From NCBI GenBank assembly GCA_036897095.1, contig JAYMSP010002958.1:1-21761 (forward strand): a stretch of DNA of 21,761 nucleotides, given 5' to 3'. Under the pieces are notes generated by a model. That model ran no database searches and had not been told where the DNA came from. It saw only the letters and a program-made list of their open reading frames with translations. The DNA is from Plantago elongata (lineage: Eukaryota > Streptophyta > Magnoliopsida > Lamiales > Plantaginaceae). The translations under genes were made by a program, and so were the position numbers. Shown here piece by piece: positions 11,547-19,035 of this stretch. How positions within the stretch are numbered: the first letter of the stretch is position 1; each line of letters begins with the position of its first letter.

Positions 11547-11646
11547 TATTATAGATTCCGCTCTGCATATTTTGCTCAACAACTATATAAGTAACACATC
11601 AAAACAAACTAGTCTGCCAAAGCCAGCACAAAAGAGTAATGTGAAG

Positions 11647-13211
11647 TCAAGCCATTCCTCCGCTTGTCGCCGTCCTGATTATCTGAAACAAAGCTGAACA
11701 AGAGGTACAAGGGAAATTAGTATATATATATACCAAAGCCTAGACGCAATTACTGTCTAGGAAGGAAACTTACGACTTACGAGAGCAAATAAAATACAAA
11801 TTCAAAAAAAATCAATCTTTAGAAAAAATATGCAAGAGGTTGAGCATAGAAGAAACACATTGAGTTGGCCATAAGGCAGATAATAGTTATTCTTTTTAGT
11901 AAGTAATGTACTACTTATCTTTGAGTGTATGTTTTTGAAAATAAATGTGATCACTATTATATAAACACCCTTTAGTTAGCAGATGATGTTATCTAATCGA
12001 ATATTGACACAGCAGAAATTAGGATATGATTTTTAAAAGCAATAGAAATTCATTGAATCAAGTTCAGGGTAGACTTACATGAACCAATGACGACGAACAC
12101 GAAAAACCCAAGCAAGATTGGGCCAACAGCGAGGTCATTTCCCTTCTTAATGCTGGTCTCAGGCACAGCACCTCTCCTGGTGATGTTCTTTTCAAACTTC
12201 TCAATCTTTCTGTCAGCAAGCCTCTTAGAAGTTGTCTATACACAAGATAGAAAGGTATGTCAGCAGCAATAATAACATTCCTAAAATGGAATGTGCTCCA
12301 TTGTTACTATGTTAGGACAATATGTTCAGCAAAGCGTTAATCAATCTTTTCACATCGCTTGTGTTAGACAGTCCAATAGTTACACACCTTAACATTAAGA
12401 ATAAATAACCGCCCAATGTGTTAGTCACATCACATCCTCCTAATTTATACACAAAACTTAAATACTAGGAAGAAACAGGCACACACATCACTCCCTGAAT
12501 TCTCCCGTCTAGCAGTTAAACCGCACAACCTAATACATAAATTATACTAACGACTTGCGACATATCGAATGCTGTTTCTGGAAATACACAATGGGACAGG
12601 GAGCTGGATATATGCATGATCCGTACAGCCTAATAAAGAAATTATACTAATGATTTACGACATATCGAATGCTGTTTCTGGAAATACACAATGGGAGCTG
12701 GATATATGCATGATCCAAAGAGCCTAATGAAGCAATATTAGAATTACTACTTTCCGATTCCTACAAAACCAGCAATCCTTATAATCTCACTAGCTTAAAT
12801 GAAATCCTTCAATCTCAGCCAACAACGAATCAAATCAACTACATGCATCTCCAACCAAAATCTCCAATCATTCAATTCAACAGCATTATCATCTAGATTA
12901 ACAATTTACCACAAATCAAAGAATTTCGAAAGCCTAAGCTCTAATCAACAGACAATTCAATTTAGCAAAGATCTAATCTCCAATCCTAACACCTCTAATT
13001 CAATAGATTCAGCTACCAGATCATCACGCAAACTCCAGATCAAATCACAGCTAACAATAACCGATCAAGCACCTCACCGTTCACAAATCGATACAGATTG
13101 AACAAAATCATAATGACACGTCTAAAATCCAAAAATGAAATAGAAACACAAACACGAATCGGCAACAAATCTGTGAACAGAAACAAAAGAGGAAAGAGAT
13201 GTATATACCAT
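11647..13211 (-). CDS. RAMP4: RAMP4/SERP family ER membrane protein (three coding exons)
   Basis: The spliced product is 68 residues, the usual length of plant RAMP4. These small tail-anchored proteins associate with the Sec61 translocon and ribosomes and help stabilise nascent membrane proteins during ER stress. Coding exons are 13209-13211 (only the ATG), 12079-12235 and 11647-11693. Introns use ATG|GTATAT ... TATAG|ACA and TCAT|GTAAGT ... TTCAG|CTT. The protein starts MTTSKRLADRKIEKFEKNIT, contains the family block RRGAVPETSIKKG (about 21-33) and a single membrane segment VGPILLGFFVFVVIGSSLFQ (about 38-57). It ends RTATSGGMA followed by TGA. The exact fit of all three junctions to the family sequence makes the model secure. 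The leader from about 13330 to 13212 has no upstream ATG. The CDS transcript is antisense to the open frame at 12087-12272, which is a shadow. Confidence 0.96.
11694..12078 (-). other. RAMP4 intron 2
   Basis: The donor is TCAT|GTAAGTCT at 12078 and the acceptor TTGTTCAG|CTTTG at 11694. It interrupts a serine codon in phase 1. No feature was recognised inside. Confidence 0.93.
12236..13208 (-). other. RAMP4 intron 1, directly after the ATG
   Basis: The donor ATG|GTATAT is at 13208 and the acceptor TTGTGTATAG|ACAACT at 12236. The intron is 973 bases long and holds the 100-base tandem duplication at 12521-12714. The 100-codon plus-strand frame at 12799-13101 lies inside it and has no recognisable family. 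First introns so close to the start often raise expression in plants, but that is inference here. Confidence 0.92.
12521..12714. repeat. Tandem duplication of about 100 bp in RAMP4 intron 1
   Basis: Unit 1 is 12521-12620 and unit 2 is 12621-12714, each starting CCG(C/T)ACA(A/G)CCTAATA. Unit 2 lacks six bases (ACAGGG) and carries a few substitutions. A third start, CCAAAGAGCCTAATGAAGC, follows at 12715 and soon diverges, so the array was once longer or has decayed. Confidence 0.95.
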
Positions 13212-13356
13212 TTTGATGGAGATGAGATCGGAGTTCCGGTAACGATCCACGAACAATTGCCGGTGAAATCACCGATCTCTTTTTATTTCTCTGAACGTTT
13301 TATTAATTTCAGATGGAGACAGTTGGAAAATATTATGGGTTGAGGGAGTGGTTTGT

Positions 13357-13365
13357 TATTTATAG
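13357..13365 (-). promoter_or_regulatory. RAMP4 TATA box
   Basis: CTATAAATA on the minus strand lies about 146 bases upstream of the RAMP4 ATG. A start site near 13330 would give a leader of about 120 bases without any upstream ATG. Confidence 0.8.
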
Positions 13366-13442
13366 AGACGGGTTTGACATATTCATACGCGAACTCGTCA
13401 CCGTATGGCTCGTGATTGGGCAAAAGCGTGTATTACTGCTTG

Positions 13443-13461
13443 CGTGGCCAGTTCTCATTGG
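13443..13461 (-). promoter_or_regulatory. ER stress response element (ERSE) upstream of RAMP4
   Basis: On the minus strand the sequence reads CCAAT, nine bases, CCACG, an exact match to the ERSE-I consensus CCAAT-N9-CCACG. It is about 80 bases upstream of the TATA box. ERSE is bound by NF-Y together with ER-stress bZIP factors (bZIP28 in Arabidopsis). A second CCAAT directly joined to CACG (minus strand of 13411-13419) lies between it and the TATA box. RAMP4/SERP1 is a known unfolded-protein-response gene in animals, which fits. Confidence 0.8.
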
Positions 13462-13639
13462 TTCTCATCGCTATGTGTCTGACCCGAATCGGGTTACAAC
13501 AAAAATGGGATTTAGTTTGGTTAGGCAATAACTTGAATGTTCGTTTGCCATTCGGATATAAATTTGTTATTAGGCTACCAATCGCAAAACTAACTGAAAA
13601 AATAACTGATAGTTAAAAAGGTGAATAGGGGATGATTGT

Positions 13640-13800
13640 CATAGCATTTAAATCGTTCAATTGGCTCGATGAACAGTAATTTTGACTAAAATACACTTCA
13701 AATACCCCATTTCAATTTCATTCCAAACACAATTTCATCAAAATCATATCCAAATGGCCATTTGAGTGCACGTTTCAAACACAATTTCATCAAAATCCTT
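13640..13800 (-). mobile_element. Remnant of the Tourist-like MITE, with internal duplication
   Basis: Read on the minus strand, this stretch matches the MITE at 7683-7842 (GGGGTATTTGAAGTGTATTTTAG against GGGGTATTTTAAGTGTATTTTAG, and TGTTCATCGAGCCAA against TGTTTATCGAACCAA; both longer than shown and interrupted by changes). A 22-base block is exactly repeated at 13724-13745 and 13776-13797. Ends are not clear. Confidence 0.55.
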
Positions 13801-14146
13801 ATTATAACTTATAAATCATTTTATAATTTTTTTTATATTATTTAAACATTTATAAATCATTTTAGCATTATTTACAAAAATTAATATCCAAATTTAACTA
13901 GAACACGACATGTGTCCCCACTTTTAATTCAAAATTCAAAACTTAAGTCCTCCGACGTACACGTCATCATCGTCACCGAGAAATCAGTCGCAGTGCACAA
14001 ATTGAACAGATGGTTTGTTTAGTGTACCCAAATTATACGCATACAATTTAGTGTACCTTTTTTGACATTGTCTCCCTTTAGTTTACCTGGAAAAAAAAAT
14101 TCCCGTGGATCTGCATAGTTGCATATGCCCCAGTTGTGACTAATGT

Positions 14147-14243
14147 TTTTTTTCCTTTTTAAATGACTAAAGGATGACTTGAACCCCAACTTATTAATTG
14201 AAAGTGAAGCGTCTTATCAACTGAGCTGTGCTTCGTTGTTTTT
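14147..14243 (-). mobile_element. Short tRNA-derived SINE, copy 2, with perfect 13-bp target-site duplication
   Basis: The insert is 97 bases and is bracketed by TTGTGACTAATGT at 14134-14146 and 14244-14256, identical in all 13 positions. On the minus strand it reads AACAACGAAG, A box GCTCAGTTGATAAG (14213-14226), B box GGGTTCAAGTC (14176-14186), then CATCCTTTAGTC and an A-rich tail. The tail, pol III boxes and duplication together show retrotransposition of a very short SINE. Confidence 0.88.
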
Positions 14244-14414
14244 TTGTGACTAATGTGATTGCGGTTTTCTCCCTTGGCAATTGGTATTATGATTTTTCAT
14301 TACATGTTTCAAGAATCGTTCGAGTTACTGAAGTTTTACCGTTTCAATCGATTATCATCCCTACAGTTCTTCCCTCATCATTTTAATTGTTCATGAAGTC
14401 CACAACTTCTTTAT

Positions 14415-14507
14415 TTTATTTTGCACGACTAAAGAGTGATTTAAACTCTCGGCCGATTAGTTAGAGGTGTCACATATTACCAACTAAGCTACGTTTCGTT
14501 GGCTTCT
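14415..14507 (-). mobile_element. Short tRNA-derived SINE, copy 3, with perfect 13-bp target-site duplication
   Basis: The 93-base insert is bracketed by ACAACTTCTTTAT at 14402-14414 and 14508-14520, identical in all 13 positions. On the minus strand it reads AGAAGCCAACGAAACG, A box AGCTTAGTTGGTAA (14477-14490), a decayed B box (14438-14450), CTTTAGTCGTGC, then an A-rich tail. It lies 171 bases from copy 2 in the same orientation. Confidence 0.87.
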
Positions 14508-14675
14508 ACAACTTCTTTATAAATCAGGTTTATATGTGAAATTTTTTTAACGATACATTTTTTCAGTTTTCGAACAAGCGTGTAAAAATCTCTTTTAATA
14601 ATTAAAAAGTACAAAATGTACCCTGACAAAGTGGAGAATATTCATACTGGGAATCTACGAGACAATGTACAATGG

Positions 14676-14681
14676 TTTATT
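14676..14681 (-). terminator. LCR polyadenylation signal
   Basis: AATAAA on the minus strand lies about 240 bases after the LCR stop codon. Cleavage would be near 14650-14660. Weaker hexamers nearby could also be used. Confidence 0.55.
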
Positions 14682-14919
14682 AAGCAAGATAGGCCTTGGA
14701 TATATAGTATAAGTTCATAATACAACAACCATGATACAGTAATTGAAATTAAAATGAAGTTCAAATTGTTCCTGGAAATATCACAAATTTATCCCATGTT
14801 TATACAAGACAATATACGGTGACAATACCTCCCAACGTCTCACCATGACCAGAAAATTGAGCTCCAAGAGCTCACCGGCAAGCCTGGAACGTAAACCAAC
14901 ACCGCCACAAGCTGCAGGA

Positions 14920-17900
14920 TTAAGCCAAGGCAGTTAAACACGGATGAAACGCAGTGCCACAGGCAATCCACTGCCTCTTTCTCCCACGTGGCAACACACA
15001 CCCGGGTACCTTTAACCATTCCCCAGTCGACAAATCATATGTAACTAACCGATTCATCTGTCGTGATCTCAGTGATAGCATGAGCAAGCCTTTGTTCCCT
15101 AGGCAAGTCATCCTCACGTGCTTGCCGTAAAAATCCAAGCACCATATATTTGGCATTCTGTCAACCTCCTTCCATAAGAGCGTCATTTTCTGCAGCTCCC
15201 ATATGCAAACGCATGTAGCTGCGTTCTTTGTGAGTAGTCCTACCAGCATAATCCTCCCCTCACACTCAGCTAGAGTGTGGTCGCTCAGATACGGAGGGCA
15301 TGGGATCACAAACTGCTTCCAAATGCATGTCTCAGTATCGTAACAAATGAGACCCTCAGGGTCAGAACGCATGAAGTACAGCGTTTTGTCAACTGAAACC
15401 GCCTGAGACCGGAAATTCAACGCAAGAGGAAGCTTAATACTCGAGGGAACATTCCCTGGACGTGCCCATGAGTTCTTTTCCGAGTTATAGATTTCAAACT
15501 CACCATCACAACCAAGCCAAAGGATCTTGTATCCCGGGCGAGCGTACTCAGATTCCCTGGTCATAATCATCCCAACAGCCACACGGGACCATACCTTCAC
15601 GGACCGAGCCGGCAGCTCCTTGAAAGATCTGGTGAGAGGGTTGCAGATATAAAAGTTACGATGACCTATGTCAAGAAAACAGACGAGACCTCCGGCTGAG
15701 GCCACAGGTAAAACAATCAATTTTGTCGGTAATGCAGGGACAGTCGGGTGGTGCCATTTCTTTTGTGACGGATCATACATTGCTCCAGTATTGACATTTT
15801 CATGAGTGATGGTGTAGAACCATGGTTGAGCTTGTTTGACTTCGGTGCATTCATGAGAGAAGCTCTGGGAGTCGAGTAACGAATTCCATTTCCTGCAAAC
15901 GGATCGGAACCGGAAAAATGTTGCAATGGGTAGTCTTGCGATTACCGAGTCAAAGAGATCCTCCGGGAATTCTTTCCAAATATGGCATTCCATGTTTTCA
16001 GTTGAGCTTGTGGTAGCAATTGCTTTTCCTCTGTTGCGGTCCTTTCTGGCCTTTTTAGCAGGAGGGGGTTTGCCAGGTTCAAGCATTTTCAGATTTTCAG
16101 ATTTACCAGCAGTCATTAGGACGTTACAGCAAGTGTCTTCCAATGAGGTACTGTCAAGATTTAGAAAGCAGCACCTACATAGTTGGTCAAGTTTCATTTA
16201 GATATTGTGATTTGCAATATAAACGAACAAACTGGATAACCGATTTCCCAAAAAACACAAAATAAAACTAGAGTGATGGGAAATAAAACTATCATTAACC
16301 ACATTAAAATAATTAATTCTAGGTTTCATAATCAAAGCAGGCATCAAATTGAGCACCAAAAGTGAATGAGAAAACAATATATGCCGACTCCGAGTACTCT
16401 CCAATCCATTAGTCCCTTATCCCGGAAACCAGTACTTATTGACTTTACGATCTTCCATTCGAGTTTGATGTTATACAAACATAAACCAACGGATATTCAT
16501 GAAAGTTCATTATAAGTTGGTTGCTTGGTGGGTGGATGATAGATCAATGTGGCAGTAAAGTCTTTAAAATATCACTGTCTCCCTTACAAGGAAAGAAACA
16601 TATTAGTTCAGGCAAAGGAAAATGGATGAAACAGTCGAGACAGGCGTGAGAAGAGCAAAGGCTCTTCAGGACAGCTAAAATTTTAAGCACAAACACACAA
16701 ATAACAAAGAAGCTTGACATAAAAAATGGACAGACAACCTTGTGTTAAATATAAATAATAGAGTAAAACACTTATCAGATCTCTTGACAGATGATCCTTG
16801 TATTATCATCACCCAAACTAAGAGAAGAATACATTAGTTCCCTCTGTAAAACACTTACAAATTTGTGACCAGTGTCTAGTGATTTAAACTTTTTACTTTC
16901 TAGGGAACTATAGAAGATTGCAGAGAGGCATAATTAATGTGTGACCAGTTTCATCATTCTGCAAATACAGTTTGCAGAAATTTAGTTAGATTTGAATCAA
17001 GATATACCAAGTTAATTATCTTCAAATGAAGGTAGTAAGAGGAAACTTGCATGTGATTGCGGAAGAATGGACCTTGAAATAAACTTAGGAACCTACTCTC
17101 ATGAATACATGAAAACATTCAAGTGTTTAGTTCCAAATTGGAATTGGGAAACTCAATTCCAGTTGCGTTTTTGTACACAAAAACTCAATTGGAATTGAGT
17201 TTTCTGAATTCCAATTTGGAACCAAACACGGTGAAAACTGTGATTTACTTCATCCCCTTCATACATGCATGTACATGCACAATTAGGGCAAAAAGTATGA
17301 CAGGGATACCTCCCGATATCTTTTCCTCTACTTACAAGCCATTAAGAAAAATCACCAGAAATCATTACTCCTATTCATCGCTGAAATCAAAGGGTCTGAG
17401 AAACATGCTAGTTCAGGGAAACATGGGTCTTAAATTTGTCAATTACTGAAATTATGGCTCGTAGACATCCTTGTACCACTATGAAATCCAATTGCAGAAT
17501 GTAGCATCAGAGAAGAAAATAGCAATAGTGAATACACAACTAAGCGTATACAAGACTCTAATCTCTCCACTTGGATTATGTGAAAGCAAGAACATGAGTC
17601 AACCACGTACAATTCCCGACCATTGGTAGGATACGTGCACATAACACAAATGACCCTAGCAGCCTTGTGTGCGATGTGTCTGCTCTACGACTTCTATCTA
17701 TTAGAAATTACCCAGAAACTCTCTTATAGCTGAACCATCCAATACTTAAAAAGCCATAGTCTAGTAGTACCTAGTAAGTGAACACAAAATAAATTGTGTA
17801 TATAGCATTCTAATGTGAACAAAATGAATGCACACTCCAACAACAAGAGCATATAAAACACGTATTGAGAATCCAAGAATCAGGTACTGAGTCCACACTA

Positions 17901-18414
17901 CTCACAACTCAATAACTCATAAGTAAACAGATTGACAAAACTCGTTGATTCCAAGCAAACACACTGTACAAAACCAAACACAGACAAGAGAGGCAAAGCA
18001 TAATCACACAATCTGTTCCAACTTATCAGACACACACACACACACCCATTCAGCTGAAATTGGGCAGCATACCCAATGCAAGTACCTACTAACTCCAATT
18101 ACAATAAACACAAACTGACAACAAAATCCAGCAAATTCACATAAAGATCAAATCTTTAAGAGAAAAAACACAAATCCAGAAACAAACAATGACAATTTCC
18201 AGCAGAAAATCGAAAAGGAAACAAAACCCAGAAGAAAAAGGAGAGACCTGAGGTGATTTGGATGGAAGTGGATGAAGTAATTGGGTGTAGAAGGAGAGGT
18301 AATTGAAGGAGGAAGAAAGGGAATAGGGTGGGTAGTGGTACCGTAGAGTTGAAGGAGTAGTTGTAATTGTCCAATGAGTTGCCTTAGCATGGTCACCCCT
18401 TCTTCTTCCATCAT
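14920..18414 (-). CDS. LCR: F-box/kelch-type protein, LCR (FBX6) orthologue, two coding exons
   Basis: LCR is the substrate-binding subunit of an SCF ubiquitin ligase; in Arabidopsis it is repressed by miR394 to keep shoot stem cells competent and to shape leaves. Exon 1 is 18248-18414 and exon 2 is 14920-16174, giving 473 residues against 467 for Arabidopsis FBX6 as I recall it. The start MMEEEGVTMLRQLIGQLQLL contains the conserved MLRQLIGQLQ block. The donor CCTCAG|GTCTCT and acceptor TATGTAG|GTGCTGC join codon 56 (Arg). A basic stretch KKARKDRNRGK (about 96-106) could be nuclear targeting. The F-box spans about 121-160 (IWKEFPEDLFDSVIARLP). Kelch-like repeats follow, and the protein ends GRKRQWIACGTAFHP. 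The open frame could start at 16197, giving 425 residues, but its first seven codons are intronic. Confidence 0.95.
15150..15169 (-). promoter_or_regulatory. miR394 target site in the LCR mRNA
   Basis: The plus strand reads TTGGCATTCTGTCAACCTCC. The mature plant miR394 is TTGGCATTCTGTCCACCTCC, so the mRNA pairs with it at all but one position (position 14). The site encodes KEVDRMPN at about residues 391-398, as in other LCR genes. Cleavage would be expected opposite miRNA positions 10-11. Confidence 0.93.
16175..18247 (-). other. LCR intron 1
   Basis: The intron is 2073 bases, with donor GTCTCT at 18247 and acceptor TATGTAG at 16175. It holds the fold-back element at 17123-17229 and a CA run near 18031-18046. 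Small frames within it (for example 16198-16404, 17439-17642 and 17898-18098) show no family resemblance. Confidence 0.9.
17123..17229. mobile_element. Fold-back MITE inside the LCR intron
   Basis: Almost the full 107 bases form one inverted repeat. The left arm begins GTGTTTAGTTCCAAATTGG, the inverted right arm GTGTTTGGTTCCAAATTGG, and similarity continues through the centre GTTTTTGTACACAAAAAC, which is itself nearly palindromic. The termini may extend by about five bases (TTCA...TGAA). I cannot see a clear target-site duplication, so the superfamily is open. Confidence 0.75.
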
Positions 18415-18486
18415 TTCATTTCTTTCATCAAAGTATCAAACAACACAAACAAGGCTAACACCATTATTGTTCGAGATTTCATTCAT
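18411..18486 (-). promoter_or_regulatory. Two overlapping upstream ORFs in the LCR leader
   Basis: The first runs from ATG at 18486 to TGA at 18436 (16 codons, MNEISNNNGVSLVCVV). The second, four bases on, runs from ATG at 18482 to TGA at 18411 (23 codons). Its TGA overlaps the paired ATGATG of the main start. If the leader covers this region, as expected from its closeness to the start, ribosomes would meet both before LCR. Confidence 0.55.
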
Positions 18487-18665
18487 ATACTCTCCTTTTT
18501 TCCCTTTTCTACTATACCCCCCATTTCTTACGCTTCTGTCTTTCTTCTCTCTCTATATCTATTCCTGTATTTTCTATGTATTGGTTCCTGTGTGGTTTTG
18601 TTTATGTTTGGTTTCTATGTTCTTTTTTTTCTTATGTGTTTTTATTCACTTTAAATTGACACGTA

Positions 18666-18675
18666 TTTTTATAAA
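18666..18675 (-). promoter_or_regulatory. Candidate LCR TATA box
   Basis: TTATAAAAAT-type sequence on the minus strand lies about 255 bases upstream of the LCR ATG, next to ACGTGTC. It would give a leader of about 225 bases. The region between is rich in GA/CT, so other start sites are possible. Confidence 0.4.
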
Positions 18676-18762
18676 AAAGTCTAAAATGATGATATAATAA
18701 AGATAATATGAAAAGAGTACACGTTTAATGATAATTTATGTAATTTAAGTATAAAATTAATA

Positions 18763-19035
18763 CTTCCTCCGTTATTTTAGGAACTCTCTAGAGCATTGAT
18801 TTCTCTTCAATTATTGAATAATGGTTATATATTGATTTGTGTGGGGTGTTATGTTGATATAGTAGTAATTGATTTGATAAAGTATGTAAGAGAAATAAAA
18901 AAGTTAGAATAAAGTAAGAAATATAAATAATAAATAATTAATTTGTGGGATAAAAAGTTTTCTAATTTGGGGTAGTAAGTTTGTAATGTTACTCCAAATA
19001 AAGAAAGTTAATAAGTTTTATTGGACCAGATGGAG
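18763..19035. mobile_element. Stowaway-like MITE A2, upstream of LCR
   Basis: The left end CTTCCTCCGTTATTTTAGGAA and the inverted right end CTCCATCTGGTCCAATAAAA resemble Stowaway termini. TA flanks at 18761-18762 and 19036-19037. Its interior matches, in opposite orientation, the element at 4437-4711. It lies about 100 bases beyond the candidate LCR TATA box, so it bounds the promoter. Confidence 0.7.

Noticed and set aside
12087..12272. Plus-strand 61-codon frame
   Set aside because: It is antisense to RAMP4 exon 2, whose minus-strand reading is a clear family match with correct splice sites.
12521..12735. A CRISPR-like or satellite array
   Set aside because: There are only two full units with no spacers, in a plant intron; it is a simple tandem duplication.
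12799..13101. Plus-strand 100-codon frame
   Set aside because: It lies inside RAMP4 intron 1 and has Ser/Asn/Gln-rich composition typical of translated AT-rich DNA.
13098..13616. Three overlapping plus-strand frames of 66-81 codons
   Set aside because: They overlap the RAMP4 leader, TATA box and ERSE on the opposite strand and resemble no family.
14163..14240. A functional tRNA gene
   Set aside because: The A and B boxes are present but cloverleaf stems and a sensible anticodon arm are not; the A-rich tail and target-site duplication identify a SINE.
14920..16197. A single-exon 425-residue F-box protein starting at 16197
   Set aside because: Codons 1-7 are intron sequence. The acceptor at 16174 joins in frame to an exon at 18248-18414 that carries the conserved MLRQLIGQLQ N-terminus.
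17123..17449. Plus-strand 108-codon frame
   Set aside because: Its first third is the fold-back MITE and the whole lies in the LCR intron on the opposite strand.
18148..18414. Independent 88-residue membrane protein
   Set aside because: The first 55 codons are LCR exon 1; the hydrophobic tail is read-through into the intron after the donor at 18247.
18374..18697. Plus-strand 107-codon hydrophobic frame
   Set aside because: It is antisense to the LCR start and leader and comes from a pyrimidine-rich tract.
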